This document shows positions 13,005 to 21,648 of a stretch of DNA of 23,188 nucleotides, one piece after another; position 1 is the stretch's first letter; every line of letters begins with the position of its first letter. Origin of the DNA: an uncultured Oscillibacter sp. Its GTDB lineage: Bacteria; Bacillota; Clostridia; Oscillospirales; Oscillospiraceae. The notes beneath the pieces were generated by a model. It worked only from the letters and a program-made list of their open reading frames with translations. It searched no databases and was not told where the DNA came from. The position numbers were made by a program, and so were the translations under genes. The stretch spans positions 1-23,188 of the forward strand of contig CAJUCO010000040.1 in NCBI GenBank assembly GCA_910585245.1, read 5' to 3'.

Positions 13005-14834
13005 TCAGGCGATGGCCTCATAAACCGCCCGGCTGATCTCACCGCAAACGGCATAGATCCCGTTTGCGTCCGTTTTCCCACTGGCTCCCGTGGTCAGCAC
13101 CACCACGCCGTCCCCGGTGTCGGGGTCATAGCTGAGGAAGTTATAGACCCCGTAGGCGCTGCCGGTGTGGTAGTAGAGCCGCTCCCGGCCATAGATGTCA
13201 AACCCCAGCCGCATGGGCAGCGCCTGATAGGTCCCGCCGGGAAGCGCCCGGTCCTCGTGGCGCTCCATCTCCTCCACGGATTCCGCCTCCATCAGCCGGA
13301 CCCCCTCGAAGCAGCCGTCCCCCGCCAAAAGGGCCGTCAGCTTCGCAAGGTCCAGGGCGCTGGACGTGAAGCCCCCGGCGAATTGCCGTCCCGTGGCTCC
13401 CGGCGCGCTCCAGCGGCGGACCTGCCGCTGGTTTTCGGCGGAGCGGCCCAGGGAGCTTGTCCGGTACAGCGGGGTCACCAGCTCCGCCTCCTTCAGATCT
13501 CCGGCGGCAAAGCCGCAGTCCGCCCCCAGAAATCCCAAGACCCGTTCCTCCAGCACATCGTCCAGGTACCGCCCCGACGCCAGCTCCAGAGTCTGCCCCA
13601 GGATGCCGAAGGCGTGGTTGTTATAACTCCAGTTTTTCAGGTTTCCCGGCGTTCCCCCGCCATAGCCGGAGGGACTTTCCAACTGGGCCCGGACCCCCCG
13701 GTAATCCCAGGCGAGGCTTTCGCTGTTGCGCAATGTGGAGGTGTGGGTCAGCATGGAGCGAATGGTCACGCTTTTCCGGGGCTTGACGCCCCAGTACCTC
13801 CCAATGTCCGCGTCATAGTCCACGATTCCCTCCTCTTGCAGCAGCGCGGCGCAAAGCCCCACCGCCACCTTGGAGAGGGAGGCGGTTCGCATCTTGTGGC
13901 CGCCGGTCATAGCCACCTTCCCTTTCACCGCCCAACCGTAGAAATAGGCGTCGGTAACCGCGCCGCCTTCCACCACGGCCACCTGGACGCCCACCGCCCC
14001 ATAGCGCCGGGCCGCGCCAGACACAGCCTGGTCCAGCGCCTCATGCTTTTCCCGGACGAGGCTGGCGGCCCCGGACACCGGCAGGGACAACGCTCTTGCC
14101 AGGGGGTCCCGGTCCTGCTGCAACCTGGCCAGGATGAGGGCCAGCTGGAGGCGGGACACCGGCAGATCCGGATAGAGCCCGCGGTCCGTCATCCCCCGGA
14201 AAAGCCCCCGGTCTATCGCCCAGCTCAGGGCCTCCTCTTCTCCCTCTTGGGAAACGGCGGCGGGGCTCTTTGGGGCTTTTTCCCTCCAGGCGGCGAACCG
14301 GCAGAGCATTCCCGCCAGCTGGCTCCGGGTTACCGGGGCGTGAGGGGCGAACCGCCCCGCTTCCACGCCGCCGCAAACGCCTACGCTTTCGGCCCAGGCC
14401 ACGGCGTCTTGGTATTCCTCCGGCACATCCGGGTAGGGGCACCCGTCCACCGGGACCCGTATGCCGCTGAGGCGGTAAAGGGCGGCCACGGCCTCTCCCC
14501 GGCCCGCCGGTTCCTCTGGGTCGAAGCCCCCGTCCTCCCGGAGGGGCAGCGCCTCCCGGTAAACCGCCCAGCGGACCGCGTCCCCGCTCTCCGCCGGAAT
14601 CCCCTCCACGGCAATGGCCCTCATGTCCTCAAGACTCCCGGCGCTCTCCAGAATTTCCAGCGCCACCAGGCCCTCCGGCGTCTCTTCCGCCGGGGCTTTT
14701 GCCATCCCTTCTTGCGGCAACGCGTCTGCCATAACCGCCGTTCCGGCCTTTGCCGTCCGGCCCCACGCCGGAGATGAAACCAATCCAAAAAGCGCCAGGG
14801 CCAGAAGCGCCCCCGCTGCCCAACGTTTTCCCAT
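13005..14834 (-). CDS. Secreted SLH-domain serine beta-lactamase-like hydrolase
   Basis: A 609-residue exported protein. A signal peptide is clear (MGKRW, Leu/Ala core, likely cleavage after SPAWG, about residue 25). Residues about 55-240 hold three SLH-like repeats, with FDPEEPAGRGEAVAALYRLSG, FAPHAPVTRSQLAGMLCRF and LYPDLPVSRLQLALILARL as their conserved ends; these normally bind cell-wall polymer and anchor proteins at the surface. Residues about 265-605 are a class C beta-lactamase/serine hydrolase domain with SLSK (Ser319, Lys322), YNN (404-406) and HTG (556-558) as the three active-site motifs. HTG replaces the KTG of true beta-lactamases, as in many D-aminopeptidase and esterase relatives. 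GAGGAG precedes the ATG. Resistance activity should not be assumed. Confidence 0.92.
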   Translation of the reverse strand: MGKRWAAGALLALALFGLVSSPAWGRTAKAGTAVMADALPQEGMAKAPAEETPEGLVALEILESAGSLEDMRAIAVEGIPAESGDAVRWAVYREALPLREDGGFDPEEPAGRGEAVAALYRLSGIRVPVDGCPYPDVPEEYQDAVAWAESVGVCGGVEAGRFAPHAPVTRSQLAGMLCRFAAWREKAPKSPAAVSQEGEEEALSWAIDRGLFRGMTDRGLYPDLPVSRLQLALILARLQQDRDPLARALSLPVSGAASLVREKHEALDQAVSGAARRYGAVGVQVAVVEGGAVTDAYFYGWAVKGKVAMTGGHKMRTASLSKVAVGLCAALLQEEGIVDYDADIGRYWGVKPRKSVTIRSMLTHTSTLRNSESLAWDYRGVRAQLESPSGYGGGTPGNLKNWSYNNHAFGILGQTLELASGRYLDDVLEERVLGFLGADCGFAAGDLKEAELVTPLYRTSSLGRSAENQRQVRRWSAPGATGRQFAGGFTSSALDLAKLTALLAGDGCFEGVRLMEAESVEEMERHEDRALPGGTYQALPMRLGFDIYGRERLYYHTGSAYGVYNFLSYDPDTGDGVVVLTTGASGKTDANGIYAVCGEISRAVYEAIA

Positions 14835-14885
14835 ACCGCTCCTCTCTCCCGTCTTCGCCCTCCGTCTTTCGTTCTCCTTTCCGAC

Positions 14886-14914
14886 ATTATATCCGTTGTT
14901 TCGACAGCTGTCAA
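14886..14914 (-). promoter_or_regulatory. Consensus sigma-A promoter for the SLH-serine hydrolase gene
   Basis: On the minus strand a perfect TTGACA (14914-14909) and perfect TATAAT (14891-14886) are 17 bases apart. A 10-bp palindrome, GACAGCTGTC (14903-14912), covers most of the -35 and could be an operator that keeps this strong promoter in check. Confidence 0.85.
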
Positions 14915-14983
14915 TCTCTCCAAAATCCGGCGGTTTTGTCCGGAGGATCTGGCGGTTTCGTGCTATCCTCCAGGGGCGCCCTC

Positions 14984-14994
14984 TGCTATATAAT
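14984..14994 (+). promoter_or_regulatory. Probable -10 region for the MFS gene
   Basis: TGC-TATATAAT contains a perfect TATAAT (14989-14994) and a TG extension, about 94 bases upstream of the MFS start. No -35 is apparent. Two copies of GGCGGTTT (14929-14936 and 14951-14958, 22 bases apart) lie upstream and could be activator sites. Confidence 0.5.
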
Positions 14995-15087
14995 CAATGC
15001 AGTTGGGAAGGGGCCCCGGCCTCTTTTCAACTGCGCCGGCGGCAGCCAAGGCGTTTCAAACCTTTAATCCTCAGGAGGGTCTTTTTT

Positions 15088-16260
15088 ATGGTCCATCTGC
15101 TCCTCGCCGTCATCTACCTCTCCTTCATCAGCCTGGGCCTGCCGGACGCCCTGCTGGGCTCCGCCTGGCCGTCCATGTACGTCCGGCTTGGCGTGCCGGT
15201 GTCCTTCGCCGGGATAATCTCCATGATCATCGCCCTGGGTACCGTGGTCTCCAGCCTCCAGTCCGGCCGTCTCACCCGCCGCTTTGGCCCGGGGAAGGTC
15301 ACCGCCGCCAGCGTGGGGGTCACCGCCCTGGCCCTCCTCGGCTTTTCCCTCAGCGGTTCTTTCTGGCAGCTTTGCCTCTGGGCCGTGCCCTATGGCCTGG
15401 GGGCCGGGGCCGTGGACGCGGCGCTGAACAACTACGTGGCCCTCCACTACGCCAGCCGCCATATGAGCTGGCTCCACTGTATGTGGGGCGTGGGGGCCTC
15501 CCTGGGGCCCTACCTCATGGGCCACGCCCTCACCTCAGGCCGGGACTGGCCTGTGGGCTACCGCTGGATCAGCCTCTTGCAATTCGGCCTTACCGCCCTG
15601 TTGTTTTTTTCTCTCCCCCTCTGGAAGCGCCCGGACGGCGGAACGCGGGAGGCGGTCTCCTCCCGTCCCTTGACGCTGCCGCAGACCCTTCGCCTCCCCG
15701 GCGTGAGAGCCATGGTAATTGCCTTTTTCTGCTACTGCGGCTTGGAACAGACCGCCAGTCTCTGGGCCAGCAGCTATTTGACCTTAGAGCAGGGTCTACC
15801 GCCGGAGACGGCGGCGGGCTTTGCCAGCTTGTTTTTCCTGGGCGTCACGGCGGGCCGGGGGCTCACCGGCTTTTTGACCCTGGCCTTCAGTGACCGCCAG
15901 CTGGTCCGGGGAGGCCAGGGCATCGCCGCCCTGGGCATTCTGGCCCTGCTGCTCCCTGTGGGCGGGGAGGCTTCCGCCCTGGCGGGGCTGGTGCTGGTGG
16001 GCCTGGGCTGCGCCCCGATCTATCCCTGCTTTATCCACGCCACACCGGACCACTTCGGAGCGGAGAACTCTCCCTCCGTCATTGGCGTTCAGATGGCCGG
16101 GGCCTATGTGGGCACCTGTCTGCTGCCGCCCCTCTTTGGCCTGGTCGCCTCCCGGATCTCCCCGGCCCTCTTTCCGGTCTACCTAACGGCGGTTCTCTTG
16201 ATAATGGTTCTGGCCCACGAGAGGCTGCTCCGAACGGGACATAGCCGGTCCGGCTCATAA
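15088..16260 (+). CDS. Major facilitator superfamily transporter
   Basis: A 390-residue membrane transporter with about twelve hydrophobic spans. It opens with HLLLAVIYLSFISLGLPDAL, has the loop 2-3 MFS signature region (SSLQSGRLTRRFGPGKV, about 55-71), and shows the spans VPYGLGAGAVDAALNNYVAL and GAPIYPC-like CAPIYPCFIHATPDHFG later. The arrangement resembles FucP-like or other sugar/drug MFS families, but substrate is not predictable. The ATG at 15088 is chosen because AGGAGGG stands eight bases upstream and the first membrane helix begins directly; the frame is open further upstream but crosses the divergent promoter region. A strong terminator follows. It is transcribed divergently from the SLH-serine hydrolase gene. 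Confidence 0.9.
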   Translation: MVHLLLAVIYLSFISLGLPDALLGSAWPSMYVRLGVPVSFAGIISMIIALGTVVSSLQSGRLTRRFGPGKVTAASVGVTALALLGFSLSGSFWQLCLWAVPYGLGAGAVDAALNNYVALHYASRHMSWLHCMWGVGASLGPYLMGHALTSGRDWPVGYRWISLLQFGLTALLFFSLPLWKRPDGGTREAVSSRPLTLPQTLRLPGVRAMVIAFFCYCGLEQTASLWASSYLTLEQGLPPETAAGFASLFFLGVTAGRGLTGFLTLAFSDRQLVRGGQGIAALGILALLLPVGGEASALAGLVLVGLGCAPIYPCFIHATPDHFGAENSPSVIGVQMAGAYVGTCLLPPLFGLVASRISPALFPVYLTAVLLIMVLAHERLLRTGHSRSGS

Positions 16261-16263
16261 AAG

Positions 16264-16290
16264 AAGACCTCCGTCCGGAGGTCTTTTTTT
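16264..16290. terminator. Rho-independent terminator after the MFS gene
   Basis: AAGACCTCC and GGAGGTCTT (16264-16272 with 16277-16285) form a compact stem followed by an unbroken T-run to 16290 on plus. The minus strand reads TTCTTTTATG after the stem, so it may also stop read-through from the kinase operon. Confidence 0.9.
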
Positions 16291-16354
16291 GCAGGCTGGC
16301 GAAAGGCGCAAAAGCCCATTTCACGGGAAGAAACGACGCTTGGCGGGGCTTTGC

Positions 16355-16391
16355 GGGGGCCCTGTAAGACTCCACGTCTCACAGGGCCCCC
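16355..16391 (-). terminator. GC-rich hairpin after the histidine kinase operon
   Basis: GGGGGCCCTGT (16355-16365) and ACAGGGCCCCC (16381-16391) are exact complements, with an inner AGAC/GTCT pair (16367-16370, 16376-16379). The hairpin lies 18 bases past the kinase stop. The following minus-strand bases are GCAAAGCC, not a T-run, so final termination may rely on the hairpin at 16264-16290. Confidence 0.6.
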
Positions 16392-16408
16392 TGCTCTTTC
16401 AAACCGCG

Positions 16409-19018
16409 TTATTTCAGATGCTTTTTTAATTTGTAGGCCACGGCCTGAATGTCAATCGGCTTTGCCAGATGGTCATTCATCCCGTACTCCAGGCACTTTT
16501 GGATATCCTCCGAGAATGCGTCCGCCGTCATGGCGATGATGGGGAGACCCGCGTCCGGGCGCTTCAAACTCCGGATGGCCATGGTCGCCTCATAGCCGTC
16601 CATCACGGGCATCCGCACGTCCATGAGAATCGCGTCATAATACCCTACCGGAGATTCCTCGAACTTGGCAACGCAGAGCTTCCCGTTTTCCACCCACTCC
16701 AGATTCATTTCAAGGCCGGAGAGCAACTCCCTTGCAACCTCCCAGTTCAGTTCGTTGTCCTCCGCCAGCAAAATGCGCTTTCCCCGGAGCACCAGGTCCA
16801 CCTCTTTTTCAGCGCTGGGCGCCTCTTCCCCGCCGGCGCCGGCAAGCGCCTTCAGCCCGTCCGCCAAGGCGGATGGGAATACAGCTCCGGAGAGGAAGCC
16901 GGAGATCCCCGCTTTTCTGGCCTCCTCCTCCGTTCCGCTCCAGTCCCAGAGGGAAAACAGCAAAACCGGACAGATTTCCCCGCACTTCGCCCGGATTGTC
17001 CGGACCGCTTCCACCCCGTTTGTATCTTGCAATTTCCAGCCCAACAGGATTGCCTGATACCCCTCGCTCCCGCCAGGACGCTTTGCAATCCGCTCCGTTG
17101 CCTGCTCCGCGCTCAGGCACCATTCCCCGCTCATCCCCATGGACTCCAGAGAGCGGACCGTATGGACGCAGAGCCGTTCGTCTCCGTCGACCACCAGCAC
17201 ATTCCACCGAGGAAGCGTCTCTTTTGTCTCCGGCTCCGCCGCTTTCTCCAGGTCCAGGACCACATGGAACTCGCTGCCCTTGCCCTGTTCGCTTTGGACT
17301 GAGATGCCGCCCCCCATCGCGTCTACGATATACTTGCTGATGGACATTCCCAGTCCGGAGCCTTCTATTTTTTGTACGTGGGTGTTATCCTCCCGGCTGA
17401 AGGAGGAGAAGATTTCCTTTTGGTACTCTTTTGACATTCCAATCCCGGTATCGCTTACCAAAAAGTGGGTACGGACCCGGGAGGGGTCTTCCGGCAGCGA
17501 CTCTTGATACAAAGACACCTGAACGGCGCCCTTTTCCGGTGTGAATTTCACGGCGTTCCCCAGCAGGTTAATCAGCACCTGGTTCAGCCGCACATGGTCG
17601 CAGCGCACATTTTCCGAAAGGATGTCATAGGCGTTCACGCGGAACTGTTGATTTTTCGCCTTCACCTGAGGCTGTATGATATTAACGATGCTGTCCATCA
17701 CCTCCCTCAAGGACGAGGTCTCCACATTCAGCGTCATCTTGCCGCTCTCAATTTTGGAGATATCCAGCACGTCATTGATCAGCCCCAGCAAATGCTTGCT
17801 GGACAGCGCGATTTTATGGAGGTAATCCTGAACCTGTTCCGGACTGTGGGTATTGTCCATGGCCAGGGACGTCATCCCAATAATGGCGTTCATGGGGGTG
17901 CGTATATCGTGGCTCATGCTGGAGAGAAATTTTTGCTTTGCAGCGTTGGCGTGTTCCGCCTCCTTCCGCGCCCTGTCCGCGGCTTTCCGCGCCGCGTCCA
18001 TCTCCCCGTTCACCCGCCTCAGTTCCGTCATCTGGTTCCGGAAGAGTTTCAAATACCGGCGGAAGATGTAAAGGAGCATGGCGATGACCGCGAAGGAAGA
18101 GACATAGACAAGGGTAAGCCAGCGGCCGCTCATGCCCGAAATCGCGTAATCCAGCCCCTCGAAAGGAAGAACCGTCACCAGGTACCATTCACAGTACGGG
18201 AGGCTGGTGCAGTACAGGTGGTAGCGCGACTCCCTGTTTTTCAAAATCGTGGAATAATCCTCGTTCGTATCCATGGCGGCCGTCAGCTCTCCAATATAAG
18301 GCGCCGCATCTTGGCTTTGACCGTCAAAAATGCTGGAGAGCCGGTCAAAATAGTTTTTGTGGACGTCCCTTTCGTTTCCGACAACGTAACTGCCGTCCTT
18401 TCGTATGACAAACGAGTACATCAGAGAACTGTCGGAGTCCAGGAAGAGAACCTCGCCCATATATTTGGAGGAAAGTCCCACCACCATGGCAAGGCTCTTC
18501 TCCCCATCCGACATGGGATATTCGCAGGGGACGCCAAACAAAATGACGCCCTCCCCGCTGGTGTCGGTGGCGGAGGCCGCTTTGCGCTCCCCGTTTTGCA
18601 ATCTCTCCAAAAACGCTTCGGGGTGGTTGAGCGCCACCGGATCACCGTAAATCATCTCCATGGTTCCGTCGGAGGCATAGAGGGCGGCGCACAAAAAATG
18701 CCTCGCCCTTGCGCCGTATTCAATCTCCTCCTTCGATCCGTAACCGGCCTCTCCCGCCGCAATGTGCGCTATGGATTCCGCCATGGTCAGGCGAAGTTCA
18801 ATGATGGTTTCAAAGTGCAGCGACACCTGCTCGTTCATGCCGGCCATATATGCGGTGCCGATCTCCTCAATGGTACGTTCACTCATATTGTGAATGGACC
18901 TTCCAAGAAAGGAAAACACAAAAATCGTGAAACAGATCATGGCCGCTATGCTAATTTTCAAAGAACGGGGCAAAGCTATGCGTCTCATACGTTTATCCAT
19001 CTCCACAGTATTTAACAT
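16409..19018 (-). CDS. Membrane hybrid histidine kinase with two receiver domains
   Basis: An 869-residue sensor kinase. A first membrane span (about 20-39) and a second (about 300-320) enclose an extracellular domain of about 255 residues, Cache-like in character, with no separate HAMP visible. A short coiled linker (330-362) leads to the phosphoacceptor SHDIRTPMNAIIGM with His370. An ATPase domain follows: N box around Asn488, DTGIG 523-527, GSGLGMSI 553-560. Receiver 1 (about 605-725) is degenerate: the phosphoryl position is Gly660 (ILLGWKLQD) and the conserved Lys is missing. Receiver 2 (about 747-868) is intact: Glu753/Asp754, Asp800 in LMDVRMPVMDG, Lys853. The start is uncertain: ATG 19018 lacks a ribosome site, and ATGs at 19000 and 18988 follow GTGGAG. 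It sits 22 bases after the other kinase gene, so the two form an operon. Confidence 0.92.
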   Translation of the reverse strand: MLNTVEMDKRMRRIALPRSLKISIAAMICFTIFVFSFLGRSIHNMSERTIEEIGTAYMAGMNEQVSLHFETIIELRLTMAESIAHIAAGEAGYGSKEEIEYGARARHFLCAALYASDGTMEMIYGDPVALNHPEAFLERLQNGERKAASATDTSGEGVILFGVPCEYPMSDGEKSLAMVVGLSSKYMGEVLFLDSDSSLMYSFVIRKDGSYVVGNERDVHKNYFDRLSSIFDGQSQDAAPYIGELTAAMDTNEDYSTILKNRESRYHLYCTSLPYCEWYLVTVLPFEGLDYAISGMSGRWLTLVYVSSFAVIAMLLYIFRRYLKLFRNQMTELRRVNGEMDAARKAADRARKEAEHANAAKQKFLSSMSHDIRTPMNAIIGMTSLAMDNTHSPEQVQDYLHKIALSSKHLLGLINDVLDISKIESGKMTLNVETSSLREVMDSIVNIIQPQVKAKNQQFRVNAYDILSENVRCDHVRLNQVLINLLGNAVKFTPEKGAVQVSLYQESLPEDPSRVRTHFLVSDTGIGMSKEYQKEIFSSFSREDNTHVQKIEGSGLGMSISKYIVDAMGGGISVQSEQGKGSEFHVVLDLEKAAEPETKETLPRWNVLVVDGDERLCVHTVRSLESMGMSGEWCLSAEQATERIAKRPGGSEGYQAILLGWKLQDTNGVEAVRTIRAKCGEICPVLLFSLWDWSGTEEEARKAGISGFLSGAVFPSALADGLKALAGAGGEEAPSAEKEVDLVLRGKRILLAEDNELNWEVARELLSGLEMNLEWVENGKLCVAKFEESPVGYYDAILMDVRMPVMDGYEATMAIRSLKRPDAGLPIIAMTADAFSEDIQKCLEYGMNDHLAKPIDIQAVAYKLKKHLK

Positions 19019-19040
19019 TTGCGTTGTTCAGGCGGAAGTC

Positions 19041-21626
19041 CTAGCCATTTCTCAACCGGCTCATGACCTGGAACATTTTGCGCATATCCACCGGCTTGGC
19101 CAAGTGCTCGTTCATCCCGGCATCCTTTGCCAAGGCGATATCCTCTTCAAACGCGTTTGCGGACAGCGCTATAATGGGCACGGTCGCCGCGTCCGTCCGG
19201 TCCAGGCCGCGAATCACCCGCGCCGCCTCATATCCGCTCATAACCGGCATCATCAGGTCCATAAGCACACAGTCGAAGGTGCCCGGCCTGGAAACCGCGA
19301 AGGCGTCCACGGCGGCCTTTCCGTCCTTGGCGGTGACGACCTCCGCCCCGGCCTCTTTCAAAATGTACTCCACGATTTCACAGTTAATCTCGTTGTCCTC
19401 CACCAAAAGCACCTTCATCCCGGCAACATCGCCCCAGGCGCTCCGGTCCTCCTTCGGCAGATCTTCCCTCCGGGTCTCGTCCACGCGAAGGGGCAGCGTA
19501 ATTTGAACCGCGCTGCCCTTGCCGATCTGGCTGTTTACCTCGACGGTTCCCTTCATCTGGTCTACCAGCTTTTTTACAATAGACATCCCCAGCCCGACGC
19601 CGTGGTAATCCGTTCTCGCGTCTTGGTGCTCCTGGGTGAAGGGCTCAAAAATATGCTTCTGAAACTCCTCTCCAATGCCAATTCCCGTATCTTCAATCAC
19701 AAAGCGGTAGCTCGCGGTTCCATCCCGGAACCCGGTCTCCTGGAGCCGGACAAATACGGAGCCGTGGAGGCGGTTATATTTCAGCGCGTTGTCTAAAATA
19801 TTCATCAATATCTGCTTCAGGTGCAGCGGATTCCCAACCACTCTGCCATGTTCCAGACCGTGCGCTTCCACTTCCAGAGAAATCTCTCGCTCCTCCGCCT
19901 GAGGGGACAAAATCGTGACGCACTCGTCCAGCACAGCCCGAAGCTCAAAGGGCTCCTCAACCGCCGCAGGCCGCCCGCTCTCCAGCTTGCTCACCTGCAA
20001 AACGTCGTTTACCAGGGACAGCAGATGCTCCGTTGAAACGCGGATTTTCTCCCGGCACGCTTTTTGCCGCTCCGGGTCATCCCGGCTCTTTTCCAGGATG
20101 GACAGCATCCCGAGAATTCCGTTGATCGGCGTGCGGAGGTCGTGGGACATATGGGAGAGGAATTCGCTTTTCGCCGAATTTGCCCGTCTCACCCGCTCCA
20201 GGAGTTCCATGATGGACTGCTCTTGTTTCTTCCTCGTCACCATGGTCTCGGTGATGTCCTGATGGTATCCGTTCAGGCTTACGCCGGGCTTTTTAAACTC
20301 TCTGTCCGGCACGCCGCCGCAGCGGACATAAATTTTCCCCAGCTTCGGGTGATTCCAGGGATAAATAACCTCGGCGCGGCCAGTCTCCAAAATTTGCCGC
20401 ACCGCCTCCTGAACCATCTCCACATAGTCCGGCTCAATGTGTTCAAACCAATGCCGGTAGCACGCCTCCGGCCCAATTTCATCCGGTACCCCCAGGAGAA
20501 TCCGCATGGTTCGGTCCGCGTACATTCTCGGCGGGCAGCCATCTTCCAGCTCAATGGTCCAGATCCCCGTTCTGGCCCCCTCCAGAATGTCCTCCAGACT
20601 CCGTCTGGCCTCCCGCTTGTATCTCTCCTCCTGTTCCACTACGGCGTTGACGTCTCGCTGGGCAAAAATACCGCAGTTTTCCTCCGCTGTCTTTTCCGTG
20701 GCGGAAAAATGAATCTCCAGGTGTTTTAGTCCCTGGAAGTTATCCTTCACCTGATAGCGGACAGAGAACTTCTTCTTGGTCCGAAGCTGTGTCAGCACAT
20801 AGTCTTTCTCCGTCATGGCGCGAAGCCGCTCCTGGTCCTGGGGAACCACGCACAGGGAAATATACCGCTCCATGGCCGATTGATAACCGTCCTTGAAATG
20901 GACCGCCCAATCCAGCCCCATCCGCTGGCTGTTCCGGTAGGTCTCGCACTCGCCTGTGTCGAAGTTCACCTGGTAGATGCCCAGATAGTCTACACTGAGG
21001 GCGTGGAGAACGTTATAGCTCCGCTTTTGAAGCTCCCGAAAGAGGTTGCGCCGTTTCAGCGACGACACAATAAAATATGCCGCGGTCTGAAGCATATTCG
21101 ACGCGTATTCCAAAGACTTCGCCGGGGGATTGTCCACGCCGTAAAAGCCGATAATCTTTTTGCCGTCATAAAGGGGAACCACCACAAGAGAGTGGATGTC
21201 CTGCCGTTTCAGGTTCTCATACTGAAGGGAATCCGTCTCCCGGATCTCCTCCAGACTGCCAATAACGATATGCTTGCCCACGTCAAACTTCCGATACCAG
21301 CTGGCGCACACCTCCGGAGCCACATTTTGAAGGCTATCCTTTTCCGGTTCCACCCCCTCGGCCGTCCATTCATAGGTGTTGTCGTCTCCGCCAAACTCGT
21401 TCTTTTCAAATATGTAGGTCCGGTCTCCCCTCAGCGCGTCCCCCAGGCGTCCCAGCAATACCTCCAAGGATTGATCCGGAGTCTCCTCCAAAAGGGCCAC
21501 ACGAAGCCCCTCGTTAAGGACGGTCTCCAGATTCTGAACGCTCCGCATATCGCCGTGCTGCCTGGGAGTCTCTATAATGGGAGTCCCTTCTCCGGTCCGT
21601 TCAAAAAATTCCCCCGAATAACCCAT
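19041..21626 (-). CDS. Soluble hybrid histidine kinase with GAF/PAS sensors
   Basis: A cytoplasmic hybrid kinase with no membrane span. Numbered from an in-frame ATG at 21641 (866 residues), a GAF-like domain covers about 40-197 (ending SLVVVPLYDGKKIIGFYGVD at 151-170). A weak PAS-like region follows (about 205-335), then a second PAS (about 345-470, ending LNGYHQDIT). Next are HisKA SHMSHDLRTPINGILGM with His500, the ATPase domain (Asn618, DTGIGIG 651-657, GVGLGMSI 681-688) and one intact receiver (Glu748/Asp749, Asp795 in LMDLMMPVMSG, Lys849). I favour the ATG at 21626, which has GGAGG eight bases upstream. The ATG at 21641 has only GGAAAG, which lies in a leader stem. It is the first gene of the kinase operon; no HPt or DNA-binding response regulator lies in the window. 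Confidence 0.92.
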   Translation of the reverse strand: MGYSGEFFERTGEGTPIIETPRQHGDMRSVQNLETVLNEGLRVALLEETPDQSLEVLLGRLGDALRGDRTYIFEKNEFGGDDNTYEWTAEGVEPEKDSLQNVAPEVCASWYRKFDVGKHIVIGSLEEIRETDSLQYENLKRQDIHSLVVVPLYDGKKIIGFYGVDNPPAKSLEYASNMLQTAAYFIVSSLKRRNLFRELQKRSYNVLHALSVDYLGIYQVNFDTGECETYRNSQRMGLDWAVHFKDGYQSAMERYISLCVVPQDQERLRAMTEKDYVLTQLRTKKKFSVRYQVKDNFQGLKHLEIHFSATEKTAEENCGIFAQRDVNAVVEQEERYKREARRSLEDILEGARTGIWTIELEDGCPPRMYADRTMRILLGVPDEIGPEACYRHWFEHIEPDYVEMVQEAVRQILETGRAEVIYPWNHPKLGKIYVRCGGVPDREFKKPGVSLNGYHQDITETMVTRKKQEQSIMELLERVRRANSAKSEFLSHMSHDLRTPINGILGMLSILEKSRDDPERQKACREKIRVSTEHLLSLVNDVLQVSKLESGRPAAVEEPFELRAVLDECVTILSPQAEEREISLEVEAHGLEHGRVVGNPLHLKQILMNILDNALKYNRLHGSVFVRLQETGFRDGTASYRFVIEDTGIGIGEEFQKHIFEPFTQEHQDARTDYHGVGLGMSIVKKLVDQMKGTVEVNSQIGKGSAVQITLPLRVDETRREDLPKEDRSAWGDVAGMKVLLVEDNEINCEIVEYILKEAGAEVVTAKDGKAAVDAFAVSRPGTFDCVLMDLMMPVMSGYEAARVIRGLDRTDAATVPIIALSANAFEEDIALAKDAGMNEHLAKPVDMRKMFQVMSRLRNG

Positions 21627-21648
21627 CGCGCCGTCCTCCATATAGACT

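Noticed and set aside
12879..14777. Open frame of about 632 codons on plus, opposite the SLH-serine hydrolase gene
   Set aside because: The minus-strand product has a signal peptide, SLH repeats and three catalytic motifs; the plus frame is Pro/Arg/His-rich and matches nothing.
17465..19015. Open frame of about 516 codons on plus, opposite the membrane kinase gene
   Set aside because: It mirrors the third-position GC bias of the real minus-strand gene, has no ribosome site, and its translation is Arg/His/Gln-rich with no recognisable domain.
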